Assembly (NCBI GenBank): GCA_002425225.1
Contig: DILV01000034.1
Location: 1 to 64,000, forward strand
DNA: 64,000 nt
Direction of reading: 5' to 3'
DNA from: Thiothrix sp. UBA5583
GTDB taxonomy: Bacteria; Pseudomonadota; Gammaproteobacteria; Thiotrichales; Thiotrichaceae
The translations under genes were made by a program, and so were the position numbers. The notes under the pieces are model-generated. The model saw only the letters and a program-made list of their open reading frames with translations, did no database searches and had not been told where the DNA came from. Within the stretch, counting starts at the first letter, position 1. Each line of letters begins with the position of its first letter. Shown piece by piece: positions 25,094-33,671 of this stretch.

Positions 25094-27520
25094 TCAGTTC
25101 CTCAGCGGTTTGCCGGTTTCCAGCATGTGTTGCACGCGGGCAATGGTGTCCGGGTGCTTGACCAGTTGCATGAACTGGCGGTGTTCCAGTGCCAGAATGT
25201 CGGCTTCATTCAACGGGGTGGTGATGTCGGTGTCGCCGCCGCTGAGGACTTCGGCGAGTGCCGTGGCTACCACTGCGTCGTGCGGGGTGGCTTTGCCTTG
25301 CAGGCGGAAATCACTCACCGCCATCTGCATGGCAATCCGCGCGGTTGCACCGGGCAGGCGTAGTTCTTGTGCAACCGGCGACTGGTAGCCTTCCACCATC
25401 GCCAGTGCCCGTGCTTTGGCATCTGCCAGCAGACGGTCGCGGTTCATGCTGATGCCGTCAGCAGGGCGTAGGTAGAGGTGGTCTTTGGCTTCAAATGCTG
25501 ATTTGGACACGGTTACCAGACTGATGATTTCAAACGCTTTCAGTACCGGCGGCAAGGGGCCGCGTGGCAGTTTGGGGAAGCTGCTCCAGCGTTGCAGCAT
25601 TTCCTTGCAGCCGCCCCAGCCGGGGATCAGGCCGACGCCGGTTTCCACCAGCCCCATGTAGGTTTCGGCATGAGCCTGGATGGCAGCGCAATGCAGCAAT
25701 ACTTCGCAGCCGCCACCGAGGGCAAGGCCGGAAGGTGCGCCGACCACCGGGAACGGGGCGTGTTTGAGCTTGTGGTAAGTGGTTTGGCCTTGCGTGACGA
25801 TTGCGGCGATTTCATCCCAGCCACCGAGGCTGGCGGCGAATACCAGCAGGCCGAGGTTGGCTCCGGCGGAAAAGTTTTCGCCTTCGTTGTAGATCACCAT
25901 CGCCTTGCCGTTGGTTGCCACCCAGTCGAGGCTGTCGCTGAGCATTTCAAGAGTCTGCCCGTCGATGCTGTTCATCTTGCTATGGAATTCGAGGCAGGCT
26001 ACGCCATCGCCAATGTCCCACAGGCTGGCGGCATCGTTGCTGAGCAGCGGTTCGGCGTGGCGTTTGAGGTCGGCGAGCAGCAGGATGCCGGGGGGGCGTT
26101 GCAGGGGGCGGTAGGAGCCGTCGGGTTGGAGGTAGTGGGTTTCGCCGGGTTCGTGGCGATAGAAACCGTAAGCCCGCGCCATTTCCAGCAGTGGAGGAAT
26201 CCCCCCCCTCCCTAACCCTCCCCCCACAAGGGGTGGAGGGGACAAGACACCATCTTCGCTCCCTTCCCCCCCTGCGGGGGAAGGGCTGGGGATGGGGGGT
26301 AATACGGCAGCATCCGCTTCCAGCCGCTGCGCCAACGCATCCGCCCCCAACTGGTCGATCAGCTCAAACGGCCCGTATTTCCAGTTGTAACCCAGCTTCA
26401 TGGCGGTGTTGACGGCGCAAATGTCGTCGGCAATTTCCGGCACGAGTGCGGCGGCATAGCGCAGGGTCTGCGACAACACCCGCCACGCATATTGCCCCCC
26501 CTTGTCGGGGTGGGAAACCAGCGCCTGTAGGCCGCCGTGTTTGGCGGCTTGCAAGCTCCCCAATGAGGCAGCTTGTGATGGCGCATAGTCGCCGGTTTGC
26601 AGGTTGATGGATTCCTTGACCTTCTGCCCGCCGTCACGGTTGATGCGGTAGAAACCACCCTTGCCCTTGCGCCCGGTGTAGCCATCATCAATCATGCGCT
26701 GGATAAGCGGCGGGATGCTGGCTTTTTCCAGCAAGGCATCACCGGCTGGCAAACTGCGGTTCATGCTGCGCATCAGGTGCGGCATCAGGTCGATCCCCAC
26801 CAGATCGGAGAGGCCGAACACGCCGGTTTTGGGAATGCCCATCGGCCTGCCGATCACGGCGTCGGCTTCTTCCACCGTCAACCCCATTTCGATGGCTTCC
26901 TGAATCGCGGTCTGTATCCAGAAAATGCCGATGCGGTTGGCGATGAATCCGGGGGTATCCTTGCAATCGACCACGCCCTTGCCCAGCTTGAGGTCGGCGT
27001 ATTCGCGGATTTTGCGGGCAGCGTCCTGATCGGTTTGCGCACTGGTAACGATTTCCAGCAGACGCATGTAACGTGGCGGGTTGAAGAAATGGGTGATCAT
27101 GAAATGCGCGGCGAAGTCGTCCGGCAAGCCTGCCACCAGTTCGTGCAGCGGGATGGAGGAGGTGTTGGAGGAAATGATTGCGTCGGCTTTGCGCACGCTG
27201 GCCAGCTTGCGGTACAGGTCTTGCTTGATGGCTAGGCGTTCGACCACTGCTTCGATGATCCAGTCGCAGTCGGCGAGTTGGGGCAAATCGTCTTCGATAT
27301 TGCCGGGGGTGACGAGGCGGGCGTTACGGCTGTGCATCAGGGGAGCAGGGTCGGCCTTGAGCAGCTTGTCGAGGGCGGCTTTGGCAATCTGGCTGCGATC
27401 GGTGGCATCTGGCGGCACGATGTCGAGCAACAGCACGGGGGTTCCGGCGTTGGCGATGTGGGCGGCAATGCCAGCACCCATCACGCCCGCGCCGATCACT
27501 GCGACTTGGTGGATGTTCAT
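25094..27520 (-). CDS. 3-hydroxyacyl-CoA dehydrogenase / enoyl-CoA hydratase (FadN/FadB-like)
   Basis: This 808-residue bifunctional enzyme has NAD-binding IGAGVMGAGIAAHIANAG at residues ~8-25, the dehydrogenase motifs ISSNTSSIPLHELV and AHFMITHFFNPPRYM, a 3HCDH C-domain, and a C-terminal crotonase fold (residues ~480-700) with ENFSAGANLGLL and LALGGGCEVLLH. The domain order (dehydrogenase first) is that of FadN rather than E. coli FadB. The start at 27520 overlaps the thiolase stop by 4 bp. Residues ~406-440 (Pro/Gly-rich, SPSPAGGEG ... LVGGGLGRGG) are a translated palindromic repeat inserted in the linker between the two halves. Confidence 0.93.
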   Translation of the reverse strand: MNIHQVAVIGAGVMGAGIAAHIANAGTPVLLLDIVPPDATDRSQIAKAALDKLLKADPAPLMHSRNARLVTPGNIEDDLPQLADCDWIIEAVVERLAIKQDLYRKLASVRKADAIISSNTSSIPLHELVAGLPDDFAAHFMITHFFNPPRYMRLLEIVTSAQTDQDAARKIREYADLKLGKGVVDCKDTPGFIANRIGIFWIQTAIQEAIEMGLTVEEADAVIGRPMGIPKTGVFGLSDLVGIDLMPHLMRSMNRSLPAGDALLEKASIPPLIQRMIDDGYTGRKGKGGFYRINRDGGQKVKESINLQTGDYAPSQAASLGSLQAAKHGGLQALVSHPDKGGQYAWRVLSQTLRYAAALVPEIADDICAVNTAMKLGYNWKYGPFELIDQLGADALAQRLEADAAVLPPIPSPSPAGGEGSEDGVLSPPPLVGGGLGRGGIPPLLEMARAYGFYRHEPGETHYLQPDGSYRPLQRPPGILLLADLKRHAEPLLSNDAASLWDIGDGVACLEFHSKMNSIDGQTLEMLSDSLDWVATNGKAMVIYNEGENFSAGANLGLLVFAASLGGWDEIAAIVTQGQTTYHKLKHAPFPVVGAPSGLALGGGCEVLLHCAAIQAHAETYMGLVETGVGLIPGWGGCKEMLQRWSSFPKLPRGPLPPVLKAFEIISLVTVSKSAFEAKDHLYLRPADGISMNRDRLLADAKARALAMVEGYQSPVAQELRLPGATARIAMQMAVSDFRLQGKATPHDAVVATALAEVLSGGDTDITTPLNEADILALEHRQFMQLVKHPDTIARVQHMLETGKPLRN
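26199..26302. repeat. GC-rich palindromic repeat, copy C, inside a coding sequence
   Basis: Two short GC palindromes (about 26214-26240 and 26261-26286) flank a unique centre and are bordered by C- and G-tracts. The 104-bp unit lies in the FadB-like gene without breaking its frame and adds about 35 residues. Layout resembles copies A and B, but the core sequence differs, so it is a separate subfamily. Confidence 0.75.
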
Positions 27521-28644
27521 GACACGGCCTCCAGAATGGTGGCGATGCCTTGCCCGCCGCCGATGCACTGGGTGGCAAGGGCAAACTGTTTGCCTTCGCG
27601 CTTGAGCAGGGCGGCGGCTTTGCCGGTGATACGTGCGCCAGTCGCGCCCAAGGGATGGCCCAAGGCAATCGCACCGCCATCCAGATTGATCTTGCTGGCA
27701 TCCAGCCCAAGGTCGCGGATGCAGGCAATGGATTGGGAAGCAAACGCTTCGTTGAGTTCGATAATGTCGAGGTCGGCGACACTCAGCCGGGCGCGTTGCA
27801 AGGCTTTCTGGCTGGCAAGGATCGGCCCCAGCCCCATGGTTTCGGGGGCGCAGCCGGAAATGGCGATGCTGCGGATGCGGGCAAGCATGGGCAGGCCGTG
27901 CGCTTTGGCGAATTCCTCGCTGCATACCAGGGTGGCGGAAGCGCCGTCGGTCAAGGGAGACGCCGTGCCAGCCGTGACCGTGCCGTGTGCGTCGAAGGCC
28001 AGTTTCAGGCCAGCCAGTGCTTCCAGCGAGGTGTCGGGGCGGATACAGCCGTCTTGCGTCACGCCACCTACCGGGATGATTTCATCCGCCAGTTTGCCTG
28101 CGGCTTGCGCGGCGGCAGCTTTTTGCTGGCTGGCAACGGCGAAGGCTTCCTGTTCTTGACGGGAAATGGCGTAACGTTGTGCCACGATTTCAGCCGTTTG
28201 CCCCATGCTGATGTAGGCGGTGGGCAGCTTTGCATACAGGTGTGGATTGGGCGAAGGGTTGAAACCAGTCATGGGGATGCGGGTCATCGATTCCACCCCG
28301 GCGCAGAGGAAAGCATTTCCGGCATTCATCTGGATGGCTCCGGCGGCCTGATGGATGGCCTGCATGGAGGAGCCGCAGAAGCGGTTGACAGTAACGCCAC
28401 CGACGGCTTGCGGCAAGCCTGCCATCAGTACTACCAGCCGCGCCATGTTGAAACCTTGTTCGCCTTCAGGGAAGGCGCAACCGAGGATCAGGTCTTCGAT
28501 GTCTGTGCCAGCCACGCCGGTTTTCGCCAGCAGGCCGAGGACGGCGGCAGTCGCCAGATCGTCGGGGCGGACTTTGGCGAACACGCCCTTGTTGGCGAGG
28601 GTGAACGGGGTGCGGGCGTACCCGGCGATTACTACGCTCTTCAT
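27517..28644 (-). CDS. fadA: acetyl-CoA acyltransferase (3-ketoacyl-CoA thiolase)
   Basis: This 375-residue thiolase has the nucleophile Cys in NRFCGSSMQAIHQAA (residue ~88), GVESMTRIPM, NEAFASQ and the C-terminal GGAIALGHPLGATGAR and CIGGGQGIA motifs, so both catalytic cysteines and the histidine are present. It cleaves 3-ketoacyl-CoA in the last step of beta-oxidation. MKSVVIAGYAR at 28644 has a very strong AGGAGGAGG site; the longer in-frame start comes from the adjacent repeat. It overlaps the FadB-like gene as ATGA. Confidence 0.94.
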   Translation of the reverse strand: MKSVVIAGYARTPFTLANKGVFAKVRPDDLATAAVLGLLAKTGVAGTDIEDLILGCAFPEGEQGFNMARLVVLMAGLPQAVGGVTVNRFCGSSMQAIHQAAGAIQMNAGNAFLCAGVESMTRIPMTGFNPSPNPHLYAKLPTAYISMGQTAEIVAQRYAISRQEQEAFAVASQQKAAAAQAAGKLADEIIPVGGVTQDGCIRPDTSLEALAGLKLAFDAHGTVTAGTASPLTDGASATLVCSEEFAKAHGLPMLARIRSIAISGCAPETMGLGPILASQKALQRARLSVADLDIIELNEAFASQSIACIRDLGLDASKINLDGGAIALGHPLGATGARITGKAAALLKREGKQFALATQCIGGGQGIATILEAVS

Positions 28645-28666
28645 AAGCCTCCTCCTAGGTGGTTTG

Positions 28667-28773
28667 TACCCCTCACCCCAACCCCTCTCCCTCAAGGGGA
28701 GAGGGGCTAAGAGATCAGCATTTTTGTTCCCCCTCTCCCCTTGAGGGAGAGGGGGTTAGGGGGTGAGGGGTAA
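28667..28773. repeat. GC-rich palindromic repeat, copy B
   Basis: Arms at 28667-28706 and ~28729-28772 are near-perfect reverse complements with a 22-nt T-rich centre, and match copy A (TACCCCTCACCCC outer bases, CCCTCTCCCTCAAGGGG core). It lies between merR and the thiolase gene and supplies the last ~18 codons and the stop of merR. Confidence 0.85.
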
Positions 28774-29158
28774 TTTCGGAGTCGGGCAGATGACTAAGGC
28801 ATTCCGTTTCAATCCGCGTCAGTTCCTGCAAGGTCAGCGCCAAATCCTCCTGTTGCTGGCGCAGAGCCTGAACTTTTGCTTGTACCTTGTCCAGCAGGTA
28901 ACGCAACTGGCTGGTGTGGGCAGGGTCGCATTCGGCGTGGTAGAGGGAGAGGAATTCGCCGATGTCTTCCAGCGAAAACCCCAGCCGTTTGCCACGCAGG
29001 ATCAGCGTCAGGCGTGCTTTGTCCTTGTAGTTGTAGACGCGGTTGGAACCCGCCCGCTGGGGCTGGAGTAACCCCTTGTCTTCGTAAAACCGGATAGCGC
29101 GGGTGGTGATACCACACTCATCAGCCAGTTCGGAGATGCTCCAAAGTTTCTGCTCCAT
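28715..29158 (-). CDS. MerR-family regulator of fatty/branched-acid catabolism (LiuR-like)
   Basis: This 147-residue regulator has a winged HTH (WSISELADECGITTRAIRFYEDKGLLQPQR), the RVYNYKDKARLTLILRGKRLGF signature and a C-terminal coiled coil (LRYLLDKVQAKVQALRQQQEDL). These are typical of LiuR-type MerR proteins that repress acyl-CoA degradation genes and respond to acyl-CoA. ATG 29158 follows GGAG by 6 bases. It heads the beta-oxidation operon, with an operator-like palindrome in its promoter. The last ~18 residues (TPHPLTPSPSRGEGEQKC) are read from repeat copy B and are probably not native. Confidence 0.87.
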   Translation of the reverse strand: MEQKLWSISELADECGITTRAIRFYEDKGLLQPQRAGSNRVYNYKDKARLTLILRGKRLGFSLEDIGEFLSLYHAECDPAHTSQLRYLLDKVQAKVQALRQQQEDLALTLQELTRIETECLSHLPDSEITPHPLTPSPSRGEGEQKC

Positions 29159-29176
29159 AGTCACTCCTTTGGGCTG

Positions 29177-29205
29177 ATACTAGAGCTGGTTAACGTTAAC
29201 GTCAA
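29177..29205 (-). promoter_or_regulatory. sigma-70 promoter with palindromic operator of the merR/beta-oxidation operon
   Basis: On the minus strand TTGACG (29200-29205) and TAGTAT (29177-29182) are exactly 17 bp apart. The palindrome GTTAACGTTAAC (29190-29201) overlaps the -35 and the spacer, where a MerR-family regulator would bind. The repeat TTAACGTTAAC resembles published LiuR/PsrA-type operators. Autoregulation of the operon is the simplest reading. Confidence 0.65.
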
Positions 29206-29283
29206 ATACATGACGTTTTGTGTTGTTATCGCCTAAAATCTGACATCGCCGTTTATCGAAAAATGTGCCACATTCATAGGACG

Positions 29284-31482
29284 ATGTGGCACAAGTACCG
29301 ACAACATACCCCTGAAATCCTGCTCGGCCTGCTGATCAGTTTGCTGCTGGCAATGGTGCTGGTTTCCCCGACCAACCCGCTCAGTAGCCTGTTGAGCCGC
29401 GCTGAAATGGCTTTATATGACCTGCGAATCCGGCTGGGAGAGGGTTTTACGCCCACAGAAAACGAGCCACCCATCATCATCGTCGACATCGACGACCGCA
29501 GCCAAGTACAGGAAGGCCGCTGGCCTTGGCCCCGCCAGCGGGTTGCCGAGCTGATCCAGAAAATTGGCACACAGGAACCTGCCCTGATCGTGCTGGACAT
29601 TCTGTTCGGTGCAACCGAACCAGTCAAACACCCCCCGGCTTCAGCAAGTTGCAGCGCCGAAGTGTGTGCCATTCCACTACGCCCTTCGGTATCCACCAGT
29701 GAAGCTGACCGGCAACTGGCAGCCGCACTAGAACAGCATGATATCGTCACCGGTTTTCTGTTTCATGAGGAATATCTGCTCAACGGTACATTACCGGACA
29801 GCCCCAAACCCGTAGCCACCAACGTGTTGCCGACCTGGGAACCGCTGGGGCATTCCACCAGCCTACCGGTCATCCAGCGTGCGGTCAAAGCGCAAGGCTA
29901 CATGAATGCGCTGATGGCAAGTGATGGAACCATCCGGCGGATGCCGCTGTTCCTGCAATACAACGGCTACCTGTACCCTTCCCTGACCCTAGCTGCCGCA
30001 CAACGCTTCCTGCTGGAAAACGAATGGCAAGCACAAATCGCCCGTATCGGTACGCAGGAAGTCTATGCCGGTTTAGGGCTGGGAGCGCGATTCGTTCCCA
30101 CCGACATGCATGGCAGCGTACTGATTCCCTACGCTGCCCGTCAGCCGCATTTCCCGTCTGTATCCGCCACTGACCTGATGCGCGGAGCCATTTCAGGCAA
30201 AACGCTGGAAGGCGCAATTGTGATGGTGGGTACATCAGCGCAATTGCTGGGGGATCTGAAACCAACCCCGGTGCAGGCTTCCTTGCCCGGTGTCGTCATC
30301 CATGCGCATACCCTGCAAGGCTTGTTGCACCCGGAAATCCTCCTGCACGAGCCAGCTTGGGGGCTGACCATCGAGCTGATCGGGCTGGCGGCACTGACAC
30401 TGTTGATGCTGATGTTGTATCCGCTGTGCGGGCCGCGTGTGCTGTTGCTGACCGCTACCACCCTATTGCTGATTGTCATCGCCGCCAATGTGTGGATGTG
30501 GCACGCGGAACACATCCGTCTTGACCTGTTGCCTTCCCTGCTGCTGGTGTTTGCCGTCACTGGCATCTTTGCCACTTACGACATGTTGCGGGAAAACCGC
30601 GAACGCAAGCATTTGCAGCACCTGTTCGGGCAATACGTGCCACCCGAACACATCCAGCAGCTCATGACTACGCCCGCTAACGCCAGCCTTGCCGGGGAAA
30701 AGCGCGACATGACGGTATTGTTTGCCGACTTGCACGACTTCACGGCACTGGCAGAACAACTGGATACCCAAACCCTGAAAAACCTGCTCAACCGTTATCT
30801 GGATGCGGCAACCGGCATCATTTTCCAGCACAACGGCACGGTCGACAAATACATTGGCGACATGGTGATGGCATTCTGGAATGCGCCGCTGACGGAACCC
30901 GAACATGCGCGGCAAGCTGTCCTGACGGCACTGAGCCTACGGCACATGTTGCAGGAAAATGCCGAAAATTACCGTAAACAGGGCATCACGCCCTTGCACC
31001 TGGGCATCGGCATCAACAGCGGGGAAATGAATGTCGGCGACATGGGTTCCAGTTACCGGCGTGCTTACACCGTCATCGGTGATGCGGTCAATCTGGCAGC
31101 ACGGCTTGAATCCCTGACCCGTCATTACGGCGTGGATATTCTGGTCAGCGAACACACCCGCCAACACTGCAAGGGCGTAGTATTCCGCACGGTTGACCGG
31201 GTACAAGTCAAAGGCAAACAGGAAAATGTGTTGCTGTACCATCCGCTGGGGCTGGGGGAAGAAATTACTCCCCACATCCGCCAACTTTACCAGCTACACG
31301 AACAGGCCATGCAACATTACTGGCAAGGCAACTGGCAAGCGGCAGCGAAACAGTTTGCGCATGTCCTGATGCATACACCGCATGACCCACTGGCAGCACT
31401 TTATTTACGGCGTATTGCGCAGTTGTCGCAAAGCGATCTACCCAAGGCGTGGAATGGGGTTTATGCTCACCAGCATAAGTAA
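29284..31482 (+). CDS. CHASE2-domain adenylate/guanylate cyclase
   Basis: This 732-residue protein has an N-terminal helix (~11-30), a CHASE2 sensor (MALYDLRIRLGEGF, PPIIIVDIDDRSQ, RWPWPRQRVAELI, up to ~340), three membrane helices (~350-435) and a class III cyclase domain (~475-655) with MTVLFADLHDFTALAE and VDKYIGDMVMAFWNAP supplying both metal Asp, and GDAVNLAARLES. A short TPR-like helical tail follows. The CHASE2 domain should face the periplasm and control cAMP or cGMP synthesis inside. ATG 29284 lies 5 bases after AGGA; 29263 is a weaker alternative. Divergent from merR. Confidence 0.9.
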   Translation: MWHKYRQHTPEILLGLLISLLLAMVLVSPTNPLSSLLSRAEMALYDLRIRLGEGFTPTENEPPIIIVDIDDRSQVQEGRWPWPRQRVAELIQKIGTQEPALIVLDILFGATEPVKHPPASASCSAEVCAIPLRPSVSTSEADRQLAAALEQHDIVTGFLFHEEYLLNGTLPDSPKPVATNVLPTWEPLGHSTSLPVIQRAVKAQGYMNALMASDGTIRRMPLFLQYNGYLYPSLTLAAAQRFLLENEWQAQIARIGTQEVYAGLGLGARFVPTDMHGSVLIPYAARQPHFPSVSATDLMRGAISGKTLEGAIVMVGTSAQLLGDLKPTPVQASLPGVVIHAHTLQGLLHPEILLHEPAWGLTIELIGLAALTLLMLMLYPLCGPRVLLLTATTLLLIVIAANVWMWHAEHIRLDLLPSLLLVFAVTGIFATYDMLRENRERKHLQHLFGQYVPPEHIQQLMTTPANASLAGEKRDMTVLFADLHDFTALAEQLDTQTLKNLLNRYLDAATGIIFQHNGTVDKYIGDMVMAFWNAPLTEPEHARQAVLTALSLRHMLQENAENYRKQGITPLHLGIGINSGEMNVGDMGSSYRRAYTVIGDAVNLAARLESLTRHYGVDILVSEHTRQHCKGVVFRTVDRVQVKGKQENVLLYHPLGLGEEITPHIRQLYQLHEQAMQHYWQGNWQAAAKQFAHVLMHTPHDPLAALYLRRIAQLSQSDLPKAWNGVYAHQHK

Positions 31483-31499
31483 CAACCAATCACTGCCTT

Positions 31500-32315
31500 A
31501 TGTCGTATTCCAGCAGACTTGACCCGCGTCATTACCAACTCACGGTACAAACCAGCCTGCTGTTGTGGGGCATCTGGGTGTTGGAATTTCCGGTTACAGG
31601 GCTACAAATCGCTGCCGTTATTGGCACTGCCTTGCTGACCCAGATGCTGTTTTGCCATCTGTTCAAACTTCCCTACCTGTTATTGAGCACCCTCAACACC
31701 AGTTTGTCCGTACTGTTACTGTTACATGCTCAAGGCGAGCTGTGGTTGGCAATCGCAGTAGGCTTGAGTATTGCCAGTAAATTCTTGCTGCGGGTGGATG
31801 GCAAGCATGTGTTCAACCCGTCCAACTTCGGCATCGTTGCGGTACTGCTGCTTACCCATGACGCATGGGCAGCACCGGGGCAATGGGGTCATGGTTTGTG
31901 GCTATTCCTGTTGCTGGCGGGTAGTGGCTTAGTGGGCTTGGTGGGCTGGCGCACCATGTTGACCAGCGTGAGTTTTTTACTGACCTATGCCGTATTATTA
32001 TTCCTGAAAGCCACTTGGCTAGGCGACCCGTGGTCTATTCCGCAACATCAATTGCAAAATGGCTCCTTGTTATTGTTCAGCTTTTTCATGCTGTCTGACC
32101 CGAAAACCACCCCCGCGCATCCTGTTGGGCGCATCCTGTTCGGGATGAGTGTTGCCCTGCTGGCGGTGTGGTTGCAATTCCGTCTATTCCTGCCGAACGC
32201 ATTTTTGTATGCCCTGTTAGCCTTGTCACCCAGTGTGTTTTTGTTCAACCGCTGGTTGAATTACCCCGCATTTGAATGGTCAAAACCGACAACCAAACCA
32301 GAGGAAACCCCATGA
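31500..32315 (+). CDS. NQR2/RnfD-like membrane protein, stand-alone
   Basis: This 271-residue protein has about eight membrane helices and is related to RnfD/NqrB: the conserved HVFNPSNFGIVAVLLL and FSFFMLSDPKTTP motifs are present. The flavinylation Thr motif of RnfD was looked for and is not evident. No other rnf or nqr genes are nearby, so it is probably not part of a full Rnf complex. It overlaps the DUF2330 gene by 4 bp, a pair seen together in other proteobacteria, but the joint role is unknown. Confidence 0.8.
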   Translation: MSYSSRLDPRHYQLTVQTSLLLWGIWVLEFPVTGLQIAAVIGTALLTQMLFCHLFKLPYLLLSTLNTSLSVLLLLHAQGELWLAIAVGLSIASKFLLRVDGKHVFNPSNFGIVAVLLLTHDAWAAPGQWGHGLWLFLLLAGSGLVGLVGWRTMLTSVSFLLTYAVLLFLKATWLGDPWSIPQHQLQNGSLLLFSFFMLSDPKTTPAHPVGRILFGMSVALLAVWLQFRLFLPNAFLYALLALSPSVFLFNRWLNYPAFEWSKPTTKPEETP

Positions 32316-33622
32316 AAAAAATAATCAGTGCCGCCGCCTTACTGACAGTGAGTTTACTGCCAACCCAAGTATCCGCCTTTTGCGGCTTTTACGTTGCCAA
32401 AGCCGACACTGGCTTGTTCAATGAATCCTCCCAAGTGGTGTATACACGCGATGCCGACCGCAGCATTGTCACTATGGGCAGCGATTTCAAAGGCGATGTG
32501 AAAGAGTTTGCGATGGTCGTACCCGTACCCGTTGTCGTGCAGAAAGAGCAGGTCAAACTGGTCAACAACAGCACCATCAAGCATCTGGATGCCTACACCG
32601 CTCCGCGTCTGGTGGAATATTTCGACGACGACCCGTGTGCACATATCATGTATGAAAAAGCCATGCCCGCCCCGGCAATGGCTCCCAAACCCGCCCCAGC
32701 AGCCCGCGCCAGGGAACTGGGCGTCAAGATCGAAGCGCAATACACCCTGGGTGAATACGACATCATGGTATTGTCAGGTCAAGAAAGCAGCGGCCTGATC
32801 ACCTGGCTGACCGAAAATGGCTACAAAATCCCGCAAGGTGCTGAGCCGGTAGTCAACAGTTACCTCAAGCAGAACATGAAATTCTTCATCGCCAAGGTCA
32901 ACCTCAAGGAATACTCTAAAACCGGCTTCACCCAGTTGCGCCCGATTCAAGTCAATTACCGCGAAAAACGTTTTATGCTGCCGATCCGTCTCGGCACGGT
33001 GAATGCCAACGGTAAGCAGGACTTGTTCATTTATGCCCTGACCCGTAACGGACGGGTGGAAACCACCAACTACCGCACCGTCAAACTGCCAAGCGATCTG
33101 GAAATTCCCGCATACGTCAAGGACAAACAGCAGTTTGCCAATTTCTACCGTGACATGTTCCGCAATCAGGTGGAAAAGGAAGGTGGCGCAGTCTTCCTCG
33201 AATACGCCTGGGACATGAGCTGGTGCGACCCCTGCGCGGCTGACCCGCTTTCCAGTAAGGAATTGCAGGAACTCGGCGCATTCTGGGTGAAACCGGAAAC
33301 CAACAACATGGGCAGTGGCGCAGCGGATGCTTACGTCACCCGCCTGCATGTACGTTACGACCGCGAAACCTTCCCGGAAGATCTGATGTTCCAGTCGACA
33401 GGCAACACCGAAAACTACCAAGGACGCTATATCATTCGCCACCCTTGGCAAGGTGAAGCCTCTTGTCCGGCAGCCCGTGACTACCTGAACAGGACTGCAC
33501 CAAAACAGCAGGAGGAAGCCGCCAAGAATCTGGCAAAAATGACCGGATGGGATATTAACGAAATCCGCAAGCAGTTGCCAAAGCTGAAGAAATCAGCAAG
33601 TACAACGCCTTGGCAGGAATAG
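32312..33622 (+). CDS. DUF2330 domain periplasmic protein
   Basis: This 436-residue protein starts with a signal peptide (MKKIISAAALLTVSLLPTQVSA, cleaved before FCGFYVAKAD). It then follows the DUF2330 pattern: FCGFYVAKADTGLFNESSQV, FAMVVPVPVV, a Pro/Ala linker (residues ~115-125), RFMLPIRLGTVN, and a Cys pair in YAWDMSWCDPCAADPLS. The start at 32312 overlaps the RnfD-like stop, so the two are translated together. Function unknown. A hairpin follows at 33635. Confidence 0.85.
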   Translation: MKKIISAAALLTVSLLPTQVSAFCGFYVAKADTGLFNESSQVVYTRDADRSIVTMGSDFKGDVKEFAMVVPVPVVVQKEQVKLVNNSTIKHLDAYTAPRLVEYFDDDPCAHIMYEKAMPAPAMAPKPAPAARARELGVKIEAQYTLGEYDIMVLSGQESSGLITWLTENGYKIPQGAEPVVNSYLKQNMKFFIAKVNLKEYSKTGFTQLRPIQVNYREKRFMLPIRLGTVNANGKQDLFIYALTRNGRVETTNYRTVKLPSDLEIPAYVKDKQQFANFYRDMFRNQVEKEGGAVFLEYAWDMSWCDPCAADPLSSKELQELGAFWVKPETNNMGSGAADAYVTRLHVRYDRETFPEDLMFQSTGNTENYQGRYIIRHPWQGEASCPAARDYLNRTAPKQQEEAAKNLAKMTGWDINEIRKQLPKLKKSASTTPWQE

Positions 33623-33634
33623 TTTTCATGCACA

Positions 33635-33660
33635 TCAGCGCCTCCCTGACGAGGCGCTGA
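33635..33660. terminator. hairpin between convergent DUF2330 and lysA genes
   Basis: A perfect 10-bp stem (TCAGCGCCTC paired with 33651-33660) with a 6-nt loop lies between the two stop codons. No T-tract follows on either strand, so it may be a weak or rho-assisted terminator. Confidence 0.5.
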
Positions 33661-33671
33661 CACTTGATGCC

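Noticed and set aside
25094..27925. Start of the FadB-like gene 405 bases further upstream
   Set aside because: The extension overlaps the thiolase gene and has no family similarity; MNIHQVAVIGAG at 27520 is the NAD-binding start and overlaps the thiolase stop as ATGA.
28645..28695. Longer N-terminus for the thiolase
   Set aside because: The extra 17 residues come from the palindromic repeat, while ATG 28644 has an AGGAGGAGG site and the family N-terminus.
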